Positions 25,073-32,682 of a stretch of DNA of 38,643 nt are shown here, in pieces (position 1 is the first letter of the stretch; each line of letters begins with the position of its first letter). A program made the translations under genes and the position numbers. The notes under the pieces were generated by a model that made no database searches, had not been told where the DNA came from, and worked only from the letters and a program-made list of their open reading frames with translations. The DNA is from Clostridia bacterium (GTDB lineage Bacteria > Bacillota > Clostridia > Oscillospirales > Acutalibacteraceae): assembly GCA_017937865.1 (NCBI GenBank), contig JAGBCU010000041.1:1-38643 (forward strand), in the 5' to 3' direction.

Positions 25073-25873
25073 ATGAAATATTTTGGTGGTTGTGATGTAG
25101 GCTCTACATACACAAAATGCGTAATTCTTGATGAAAACGGAAAAATGGTTGCTAACGTAACCAACAGAAGTAAAATCAATCCCGTTGCAAGTGCCGAGAT
25201 TGCCCTTAACGATGCAATTGCTCAGGTTGACGGCTTAAGCTCTGCTGAAGAGTTAAGCTATCTTATCGGTACGGGCTACGGCAGAAATAAAGTGCCCTTT
25301 GCTGATGAAAATATTTCTGAAATCAGCTGTCACGCAATGGGTGTTCACGTTACAAACCCAGAGGTTAAAGCTATTATTGATATCGGCGGTCAGGACGTTA
25401 AGGGTATTTCAATTGATACTGACGGTACTGTTAAAAACTTTGCTATGAATGATAAGTGTGCCGCAGGTACGGGTAGATTTTATGAGGCAATGGCAAATGC
25501 CTTTGAAATGACTCTTCCCGAGTTTTCAAAGCTTTCTCTTAATGCTAAAAATACAATCCCGATTACTGCACAGTGTACCGTTTTCGCTGAAAGCGAGGTT
25601 ATTTCTCTCGTTGGTGAGGGTAAGCCTATGGATGAAATTGCCGCAGGTATTCAGTTAGCGGTTGCAAAAAGATGCTTCGTTATGGCTAAAAAAGCGGGCG
25701 TTACCGATAGCATCACTCTTACGGGCGGATGTGCTAAAAACGACGGCCTTAAAAAAGCCATTGAAAAGGTGCTTAAAATTAAAGTTGTTGAGCTTTCAAC
25801 CGACCCTCAGCTTATGGGTGCTTTAGGCGCAGCCGAGTATGCTCGTCAAAAGGGTATGGCAAAGGAGTATTGA
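25073..25873 (+). CDS. Acyl-CoA dehydratase activase-type ATPase (HgdC/BadF/BcrA family)
   Basis: The 266-residue protein is an ASKHA-fold ATPase that carries an FeS cluster between two subunits and drives electrons into its dehydratase partner at the cost of ATP. Visible features are GGCDVGSTYTKCVI (phosphate 1), IDIGGQDVK (phosphate 2), NDKCAAGTGRFYE with C129, AQCTVFAESE with C168, and GGCAKNDGL (adenosine). The two cysteines match the cluster ligands of HgdC, around 127 and 166. ATG 25073 follows AAAGGAG; the upstream GTG-type extension overlaps the previous gene without a ribosome binding site. It is essential evidence that the two upstream subunits are redox-activated. Confidence 0.92.
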   Translation: MKYFGGCDVGSTYTKCVILDENGKMVANVTNRSKINPVASAEIALNDAIAQVDGLSSAEELSYLIGTGYGRNKVPFADENISEISCHAMGVHVTNPEVKAIIDIGGQDVKGISIDTDGTVKNFAMNDKCAAGTGRFYEAMANAFEMTLPEFSKLSLNAKNTIPITAQCTVFAESEVISLVGEGKPMDEIAAGIQLAVAKRCFVMAKKAGVTDSITLTGGCAKNDGLKKAIEKVLKIKVVELSTDPQLMGALGAAEYARQKGMAKEY

Positions 25874-25874
25874 T

Positions 25875-26033
25875 ATGTTAGAAGTATTTTTAATTATTCT
25901 GGCAGTGCTTGTAGCGTTATTCCTTGTTACCTTTGCAATTTATTGGTTTAACCTTGATATGAAGCTTGTAAGAAAGGTTTACGATGCACTTCAAAAGCAC
26001 TACGATAATATGAAAAGGGATAAAAAACTGTAA
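25875..26033 (+). CDS. Small single-span membrane protein of the redox operon
   Basis: The 52-residue protein begins one base after the activator stop, after AAGGAG. One transmembrane helix (about residues 5-25) precedes a basic amphipathic tail MKLVRKVYDALQKHYDNM. The stop TAA shares its last A with the ATG of the next gene, so the two are coupled. I do not recognise the family. Position suggests a membrane anchor or assembly factor for the complex, which is inference. Confidence 0.65.
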   Translation: MLEVFLIILAVLVALFLVTFAIYWFNLDMKLVRKVYDALQKHYDNMKRDKKL

Positions 26034-26734
26034 TGGATTTTTTCACTTCGTTAACAGAGCGATTTATAAAAGTATGTGACGGTTTAAAGGGTAAAAGCTT
26101 TCCCTACAACGAAAGCCTTGCATGGAATGATTTAGGCTATAATCAGGTGCTTTTACAGCGTTATACAAAATATGAGCTTGACGGTGTAGGCTTTAACCTT
26201 GTTACAACCTCGCCTTTAACTGATGAAACCGTTGTTTTCGGTGATGATTTAGGTGATATTAAGAGTAACAGAAAATTTGCAAGAGTCACTTTAATTCAGG
26301 TTGATGATATTGCCGAAACGCAGGATACCTACGACCTTTTAAAAAAGCTTGATTTTATAAAGTATCATATCTCACCTGAGGGGTATATGATGAGGTCTAC
26401 CTCAAAAACTCATAAGGAAGCCGTAAGGGTTTCGAAAGAAGCTTTAAAAAACGGAATGAGCTTTGAAAAAATCGGTGATTTATTTATTAAAAAATATAAA
26501 GAAAATCCGACGGTAAAGGCGGTAAGAGTCATCTTTATTACCGACCCGAAAACAGATTTTTCTGAATTGGAAGCTATTGCAGTTAAAAATCACGAAATAA
26601 CCGAAGCTTTAAATCAGGTTATGAATAACGTAATGTTTGACTGTGATAACTGTAACCTTAAGGCTATCTGCGATGAGGTTGAGGGCTTAAAAGAGCTTCA
26701 TTTTAAATCTGCAAAAGAGAATAACAGCTTATAA
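26033..26734 (+). CDS. Protein resembling part of acetyl-CoA synthase beta subunit (CdhC/AcsB-like), truncated
   Basis: The 233-residue soluble protein resembles, from memory, the segment of the archaeal CdhC and bacterial AcsB subunit that ends at the first cysteines of the nickel-iron A cluster. Parallels are VVFGDDLGDIK with the family's 'GPDL..' strand, a MRSTSK..  segment, VKAVRVIFITD with the family's 'KMQVTFYTD', and C-x2-C-x5-C in FDCDNCNLKAIC with the first A-cluster cysteines. The later Cys-Gly-Cys part of the A cluster is missing. With CooC in the same operon, a nickel or FeS centre is plausible. The alternative is an unrelated CxxC protein. Homology needs a profile search. Confidence 0.5.
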   Translation: MDFFTSLTERFIKVCDGLKGKSFPYNESLAWNDLGYNQVLLQRYTKYELDGVGFNLVTTSPLTDETVVFGDDLGDIKSNRKFARVTLIQVDDIAETQDTYDLLKKLDFIKYHISPEGYMMRSTSKTHKEAVRVSKEALKNGMSFEKIGDLFIKKYKENPTVKAVRVIFITDPKTDFSELEAIAVKNHEITEALNQVMNNVMFDCDNCNLKAICDEVEGLKELHFKSAKENNSL

Positions 26735-26773
26735 AAAATGCATCTACTGACGAGAATCAGTAGATGCTTTTTT
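26735..26773. terminator. Bidirectional terminator of the redox operon and the two-component operon
   Basis: GCATCTACTGA (26740-26750) and TCAGTAGATGC (26757-26767) form an 11-bp stem flanked by A6 and T6 runs, between the genes ending at 26734 and 26788. Confidence 0.9.
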
Positions 26774-26787
26774 ATTTGTTCGGTTAT

Positions 26788-29442
26788 TTATTCTGTTTTA
26801 GCTTCTTTTGGTGCATCTGTTTTTATTTCTTTTGGCTCCTTATTTAAAAGTAATTTAATAGTTGCTTTAAACATATCGCCGTCAATTGAAATATTAAATA
26901 TACCGTTCTGAAGCTCCGCAAAGCTTTGTGCAATTGAAAGACCCAGACCGCTACCGTCTGTAGTACGGGAATTATCACCTCTGACAAATCTTTCTGTAAG
27001 CTCGTCGGGGTTAATGTTGAGCTTTTCTTTGCTGATATTTTTAATTGAAAATACACCGTAGTTATTTTCTTTGTAAACGTCAACGTAAACTCTTGTACCG
27101 GGGAGAGAGTATTTACGGGCATTTGAGAAAAGGTTATCAATTATTCTGAATGTGTGCTGACTGTCAGCGTTTACGAAAATATCAGTATCTCTTTCTGTTA
27201 GCACAAGGTCAAGTCCTGCGTTTTCAAGCACGTCACTGTTTTCACCAACCGCTTGTAAAGCAAGCTCGTTAAGATTTACAACCGATAAATTCATTTTTAT
27301 ATTTCCTGAGGTCGCTTTGCTGGCTTCCGTAAGGTCTTCGATAAGTCTTTTGAGTTTCTTTGATTTTTCGTCAAGAATATCAATGTATTTCTTTTCGTCC
27401 TCGCCTTCAATTTCGCACATTTTAAGAAGTGAAACGTAGTTGATGATTGAAGTAAGGGGAGTTTTTAAATCGTGAGAAACGTTTGTTATAAGCTCGGTTT
27501 TTAAATGCTCACCCTTTATAGCTTCGTCAACCGCCGTTTGAATACTGTCACGGCAATCTCTTAAATTAGTTGCAAAGGGTCTTAAGGCTTTTACGTATGT
27601 TTCGGGTAAAATTTTAACGTCGAAATTACCGAATTTAATTTGCTCTGCAATTTCCATAAGTCTGTTAACGTCGCTTATATAAAGGTAAATGTAAACCGCG
27701 CAAAGCAGGTTGAATATACCCATTGGTATAATTAAAATTACACCGCCGACTAAACAGCAAAATGAAAGTGCAACGTTTATTGCAGCCCATATTGAAATTG
27801 CAATTATTGTTTTTCTTTTTAAGCTTTTTATGGACTCTGTTAAAGACTGCCTTTCTTTGTAAGCATTTTTAATCTTTTTAACGGAAAACGAGGTTATAAA
27901 TCTGTTTGAAAAGGTACCGGCTTTGCAGTTTCTTACAATGTAAAGCACGAAGTTTAATAAAACAAGTGAGAAAGCTGCGAAGCAAAGACCTACGAAGAAT
28001 ATACAGGTTTTGTCGGTAATTATCCACAAAAGAGCGTTTGCATCACCGGTACTGAAAAAGTTATCTAATGAAAAATCCGATGCAACACCGATAACAACAC
28101 CTGCACCCGCAATTACAAGTAATGCACCGTGTAAAAGGAAGTTAACAATAAAGGGGATTTTGTCAGTTGCTGAAAGCTTTATAGATTCGTCTTTTCTTTT
28201 TCCGCTGAAAACACAAGCGGTAATAAACCAAGCTATAGAAATTACAGCAAAGGCAATAGCAGACGTAACGTAGCTTTCAAGGCTGTTGCTCTCAACCTTG
28301 TTGAATGCATTTACAATGTTATAGAATTTATCACCTTGAACAACGTTTTCATTTAATTTAACGTAGAGAGAGTAACCGCTGAAAGAGTCACGGATATATT
28401 GCTCGTCAAGTGGTCTTGTATAAAAGAAACCGCTTTCGTAAAGGAATTTTGAAAAGTTTGTTGACGTGTTAGGAATAGCAGGGGGTGAAGTAAGCTTATT
28501 ACCGTCAAACCTGATGAAATATAAATCACCCTTAGTTAAATCCTTAATAAAATCAGCATTGCTTTTTTCAGAGTTAGTGACAAAAGCACCTGTTTTATTA
28601 TCTATAACCAAATACTCAACGTTAACGTATCTGTTTAAGCTTTCTTTGACGTTGTATATTTCAGTATTGTAAATCTCATCTAAACGCCAATAACGTTTGT
28701 CATCAAATTCTGCTGAAATAGTTTCTTCGCTTGTAGCATCGTCAACCAATCCGAAAATATGAGCTCTTAAAAGCTGATATTTATTGTTCCACTCATCGAA
28801 ATTAGCGTATGACTCTTTAAGCTTGAAAAGCTCCTCGTCAGTTATAGGTATACTACTTATTTCGTTTGGTTCTGTAGGATAATATTCAACAGAAAATGAG
28901 GTCACCTCTTCATTATCGCTGTAATCGGTGAATTCGTCGAATTCTTCATCCGGATTGTTGTAGTAATTATAATATTCGTCGGGTGTGCAAACCTCACCCG
29001 TTTCAGTATTGAAATAATTACCGTTTGCATCAATAACCCATTTTTGAAGCTGAGGAACAGTCACATCTTCAGTATTTTCCGGCTTTAATTTTTTTAATTC
29101 CTGAATCGTTCTGAAAAGCTTAATTGCTCTTTCTTCCTGCTGGTCAAAAATGGCAATTTTCTCTTTTGCGTAATCGGTTTCCCGGAATTCCTCAAAGGTT
29201 AAATCGTCGGAGTAAACGCCAATAAGTGGCTTTAATGCTTGAAGGTCCCACAAAATGCTTCTCATTGAGCTCTGAACGGCTTCTGTCTGATAAAAGTTTC
29301 CGTCAGTGCAGTTGAAAAACAAAGCTTTTCTTATTGCGTTAAGTCCTTGATACCCCGTAAGGAAAGCGAAAACTACAGTTAAAATAATAGCTGTTGCCTT
29401 TAAAAACGGGTTGTATTTAGATTTTTTCAATTTTGTATCCAA
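26788..29442 (-). CDS. Membrane sensor histidine kinase with large extracytoplasmic domain
   Basis: The 884-residue kinase has a first transmembrane helix at about 14-31, a long extracytoplasmic region (to about 395) with an acidic stretch, and several further helices between about 395 and 600. A HAMP-like linker leads to HisKA with NVSHDLKTPLTS (His near 650). The catalytic domain shows NLFSNARKY and DGSGLGLSIAQSF. It is much longer than typical VanS-like kinases. The start is TTG 29442, 26 bases inside the response regulator gene; a second TTG at 29430 is possible. It is coupled to its regulator. The signal is unknown. Confidence 0.88.
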   Translation of the reverse strand: MDTKLKKSKYNPFLKATAIILTVVFAFLTGYQGLNAIRKALFFNCTDGNFYQTEAVQSSMRSILWDLQALKPLIGVYSDDLTFEEFRETDYAKEKIAIFDQQEERAIKLFRTIQELKKLKPENTEDVTVPQLQKWVIDANGNYFNTETGEVCTPDEYYNYYNNPDEEFDEFTDYSDNEEVTSFSVEYYPTEPNEISSIPITDEELFKLKESYANFDEWNNKYQLLRAHIFGLVDDATSEETISAEFDDKRYWRLDEIYNTEIYNVKESLNRYVNVEYLVIDNKTGAFVTNSEKSNADFIKDLTKGDLYFIRFDGNKLTSPPAIPNTSTNFSKFLYESGFFYTRPLDEQYIRDSFSGYSLYVKLNENVVQGDKFYNIVNAFNKVESNSLESYVTSAIAFAVISIAWFITACVFSGKRKDESIKLSATDKIPFIVNFLLHGALLVIAGAGVVIGVASDFSLDNFFSTGDANALLWIITDKTCIFFVGLCFAAFSLVLLNFVLYIVRNCKAGTFSNRFITSFSVKKIKNAYKERQSLTESIKSLKRKTIIAISIWAAINVALSFCCLVGGVILIIPMGIFNLLCAVYIYLYISDVNRLMEIAEQIKFGNFDVKILPETYVKALRPFATNLRDCRDSIQTAVDEAIKGEHLKTELITNVSHDLKTPLTSIINYVSLLKMCEIEGEDEKKYIDILDEKSKKLKRLIEDLTEASKATSGNIKMNLSVVNLNELALQAVGENSDVLENAGLDLVLTERDTDIFVNADSQHTFRIIDNLFSNARKYSLPGTRVYVDVYKENNYGVFSIKNISKEKLNINPDELTERFVRGDNSRTTDGSGLGLSIAQSFAELQNGIFNISIDGDMFKATIKLLLNKEPKEIKTDAPKEAKTE

Positions 29443-30106
29443 TTCCCCACACCACCTTTAAATATTTGGGTTCTTTAGGGTTGATTTCTATTTTTTCTCT
29501 TATACGCCTTATATGTACCGTTACGGTTTTGTCGCCAACCATACAGGGCTCACCCCATACTGCCTCGTAAATCTGAGTTGTTGATAAAATGCAACCAAGA
29601 TTTTTCATAAGGTATTCGACTATACCGTATTCCGTTGCGGTAAGCTTTACGCTTTCACCGTCAACAGTCACTTCGTGAGCAACCGTATCAATAGCAAGAC
29701 CGCCGTTTACGATAACACCTTGCTTTTTCTCAAGGCTACCTAAAGAGCAATAACGCCTTATCTGGCTTTTAACTCTTGCGGTAAGCTCTAACGGATTGAA
29801 CGGTTTCGTAACGTAATCGTCTGCACCAAAGCCGAGCCCTGTTATTTTGTCGGTATCCTCACTTTTTGCAGAAAGAAGAATGATAGGTATATTCTTAGAC
29901 TGTCTTATCCTTAAAGTGGTTTCAAGTCCGTCAAGAACGGGCATCATAATATCGAGAACAACACAGTGTACTTCATTGCTTTCGATAATGCTCAAAGCCT
30001 CTTTGCCGTTTGTGGCAAGAAGAGGATTGTAGCCCTCCATTTTAAGATAAATTTCAATTGATTTAAGAATAGCCGTATCGTCGTCACAAATAAGAACGTT
30101 GTACAT
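29417..30106 (-). CDS. OmpR-family response regulator
   Basis: The 229-residue regulator has a receiver domain (ICDDD acidic pocket, phospho-acceptor Asp in VLDIMMPVLDG, conserved Lys in VTKPFNP). A winged-helix DNA-binding domain follows, with AVWGEPCMVGDKTVTVHIRRIREKI as recognition region (here read in parts). ATG 30106 follows AGGGTGA; the extension to 30145 is not supported. It lies first in the two-component unit and overlaps the kinase gene by 26 bases. The target genes are unknown. Confidence 0.93.
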   Translation of the reverse strand: MYNVLICDDDTAILKSIEIYLKMEGYNPLLATNGKEALSIIESNEVHCVVLDIMMPVLDGLETTLRIRQSKNIPIILLSAKSEDTDKITGLGFGADDYVTKPFNPLELTARVKSQIRRYCSLGSLEKKQGVIVNGGLAIDTVAHEVTVDGESVKLTATEYGIVEYLMKNLGCILSTTQIYEAVWGEPCMVGDKTVTVHIRRIREKIEINPKEPKYLKVVWGIGYKIEKI

Positions 30107-30345
30107 AAAAATCACCCTAACCCTTTTACACTTAAAAGATATCAATTCAAAATTACAAAAATAGTCATAAAATTATTACAAATTTCTTACGAAATATGAG
30201 TTTTCGTCACCGTTTGATAATATAATTCAAATTTATATAAATTATACCACAAAAATATATATAAGTACAACACATACCGACCTTTTTTACATATCCATAT
30301 ATTTACAATAGACTTCATAAGATTTTTCTTAACGGGAGTAAAAAA
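30107..30345. other. AT-rich divergent intergenic region before spoIIE
   Basis: This 239-base region separates the minus-strand regulator from spoIIE. It holds the minus-strand promoter at 30241 and a weak plus-strand candidate, TTGATA (30214-30219) with TATAAA (30236-30241) 16 bases apart. I saw no convincing Spo0A box and no RNA structure. Confidence 0.4.
30241..30270 (-). promoter_or_regulatory. Promoter of the two-component unit
   Basis: On the minus strand TTGTAC (30265-30270) and TATAAT (30241-30246) are 18 bases apart with a TGG extended -10. It leaves a leader of about 130 bases. Confidence 0.5.
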
Positions 30346-32673
30346 ATGAATGTAAAACAAGCTGTAAGGGTGTACAGCGGAAGATGGCAAAAAGAGAAAA
30401 ACAAAGCACTTCAAAAAACAGTTATAAAGCATATCGTAAGCTTTGCTTTAGGTGTGCTTTTCAGCTTCTCGGGATTTAATAAGGAGTTTTCGCCTTTCGG
30501 TATCGCTTTTAGTGCAAGCGTTTCAAAGGATTTAACACTAACAGCCTCTTTAGGTGCAATAGTAGGTTGGTTTTTCGCTTTGGATTCCGTTTCTGCTTTA
30601 AGGTATACCTCTGCAGTTTTTGCGTTATGCGTGATAATGACTGCATTAAAACCCTTTAAGCCTATAAGAGATAATAGTATAACACCGTCAATTGTCGTTT
30701 TTGTTTGCCTTTTTGTAACGGGTCTTGCAATAGCCTTTGCTGATAGTGTATCAATTCTTTCGGTTATGCTTTGCTTTGCTGAAAGCGTAGTAGGTAGCGT
30801 AACCTCGTTTTTACTAATGAAAAGCTTTTCTTCAATAAGCTTAAAAGGGGGAGTAACCTCTTTAACCTCAAAAGAAGCAACAGCTATTTTTATTTCTGTA
30901 ATGATACTTCTTCTATCCTTAAGAAACGTAAATATATTCGGCGTGTATCCCGTTCATATCGTTATTTCCTTACTTATAATAACCTGCGGTTACTATACGA
31001 AAGAAGCGGGCGGAGCTATCGTTGGTATCTGTGGCGGTATAACAATGGGTCTTTCGGGCGCAGATATGTTTCTTTTAAGCTTTTACTCATTCGGTGGGCT
31101 TCTTTCGGGCGTGTTTTCGGGCTTCGGCAGAATTGCAAGCGTTGTAGCCTTTATCTTTACGGGTTTAGCCGTCGGTGCATTGTCTTATGATACCTTCGAT
31201 AATTACAACGTAATAATCGAAACGTTTGTTGCTTCACTCGTTTTTATAGTCTTAAGCTATAAATTCGACGAGCAAATAAGAAGCGTTTTGAAACCCTCTG
31301 TTACCTCGCCGATAATAGACACGGTAAAAAGCGAAATGTATTATAAAATTAAAAATGCATCTGCAGTTTCAACTGAAATCTGCTCCTCTTTAACAAGTGT
31401 AAACGATGCTTTATCGAAGTCGGAAAAAAGCGATATTACTTATATTCCTAAAAAAACGAAAGAACGCGTTTGCGGCTCTTGTGGCTTGTATGATTCTTGT
31501 TGGGGTGAGTCCTTTGAGAATACTCAAGATGCATTTAACACCCTACTGAATATGAAAAAAGAGGGCGTGTATTTAGAATATAAAACCGTACCCCAACAGT
31601 TTTCAGCACGATGCATAAGAACTGAAAACGTGGCGAGTAGCTTTAACCGTCTTTACGGAGAATATAAAATAAGAAGAAAAAACGAAATGCGATTTAAAGA
31701 AATGAATTCTTTAGTTGCAGAGCAGTTTGTAAACGTTTCCTCGCTTCTTGATTCCTTGTGCGAGGATTTAGATAAAGAAATCTGCTTCGATATGGATACC
31801 GCCGCAAGAATAAGAGCTGCCGCAACGAACTGCTCTTTTCAGGTGCTTGAATGCTGCTGTGTTATAAACGAGCTTGAAAAAATGACGGTGGAAATTAAGA
31901 TAAAAACGCAAAACGGTAAAATTACGTTAAGCCCCTTGAGTGAACAGATAAGGCTTATAACAAGCAGAAGCTTCGAGCTACCTTTAATTGACCGTCAGGG
32001 TGAATGCACAAGATTCGTATATAAAGAAAAGTCGGAGTATAAGGTCTTGAATTCCGGCGTGCAGTTTTGTGCTAACGGTGAAAAATATTCAGGTGATACC
32101 TTTTCAACCTTTGAAGACGGAAAAGGTCTTTTTTATGCTGTTATTTGCGATGGTATGGGTACGGGAACAAAGGCGGCACTTACCTCGGGCCTTGCAGTAA
32201 CTCTTCTTGAAAAACTTATTAAAGGCGGTTTCGGTATAAAGGCCGCAATTAATACGGTTAACACTTCTCTGATTTCAAAAAGTGGTGAGGAATGCTCGGT
32301 AACTCTTGATTTAATAGTTATAGATTTATTTACGGGTCATACCGAGTTTTATAAGTGCGGTGCGGCAGATTCGGTTGTTAAGAAAAATAACCGACTTATT
32401 GATATCTCTTTTTCATCTTTGCCTCTCGGCATTTTAAGTAACACCGAAATCAGCTGTGGCACGGGAACGTTGGGTGTAGGTGATGCGATAGTTATGTTTT
32501 CAGACGGCGTAAGGGAAGAGGATTTGCCTTATCTTAAAAAGAGCTTTAAAGATTTTAAGGGTGGTAATATAAGAGGGTTTACCTGCGAGCTTTGCGAAAA
32601 TATAAGAAGATATCAGGCTGAAAAAAACGACGATTTAACCGTTATAACGTTAGTTTTAACAAAAAATGAATAG
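30346..32673 (+). CDS. spoIIE: Stage II sporulation protein E (SpoIIE phosphatase)
   Basis: SpoIIE is the membrane phosphatase that dephosphorylates the anti-anti-sigma factor SpoIIAA and so activates sigma-F in the forespore; it also acts at the polar septum. The 775-residue protein has the full layout. A short basic N-terminus is followed by about ten transmembrane helices (to about 320), a regulatory central region with a CGSCGLYDSCW segment, and a C-terminal PPM-type phosphatase with ICDGMGTGTKA and MFSDGVREED metal-binding aspartates. AACGGGAG precedes the ATG. clpC follows 9 bases after the stop. Confidence 0.97.
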   Translation: MNVKQAVRVYSGRWQKEKNKALQKTVIKHIVSFALGVLFSFSGFNKEFSPFGIAFSASVSKDLTLTASLGAIVGWFFALDSVSALRYTSAVFALCVIMTALKPFKPIRDNSITPSIVVFVCLFVTGLAIAFADSVSILSVMLCFAESVVGSVTSFLLMKSFSSISLKGGVTSLTSKEATAIFISVMILLLSLRNVNIFGVYPVHIVISLLIITCGYYTKEAGGAIVGICGGITMGLSGADMFLLSFYSFGGLLSGVFSGFGRIASVVAFIFTGLAVGALSYDTFDNYNVIIETFVASLVFIVLSYKFDEQIRSVLKPSVTSPIIDTVKSEMYYKIKNASAVSTEICSSLTSVNDALSKSEKSDITYIPKKTKERVCGSCGLYDSCWGESFENTQDAFNTLLNMKKEGVYLEYKTVPQQFSARCIRTENVASSFNRLYGEYKIRRKNEMRFKEMNSLVAEQFVNVSSLLDSLCEDLDKEICFDMDTAARIRAAATNCSFQVLECCCVINELEKMTVEIKIKTQNGKITLSPLSEQIRLITSRSFELPLIDRQGECTRFVYKEKSEYKVLNSGVQFCANGEKYSGDTFSTFEDGKGLFYAVICDGMGTGTKAALTSGLAVTLLEKLIKGGFGIKAAINTVNTSLISKSGEECSVTLDLIVIDLFTGHTEFYKCGAADSVVKKNNRLIDISFSSLPLGILSNTEISCGTGTLGVGDAIVMFSDGVREEDLPYLKKSFKDFKGGNIRGFTCELCENIRRYQAEKNDDLTVITLVLTKNE

Positions 32674-32682
32674 GAGAGCTAT

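Noticed and set aside
30107..30345. Spo0A-box-controlled spoIIE promoter
   Set aside because: No TGTCGAA-like word in either orientation was found in the region.
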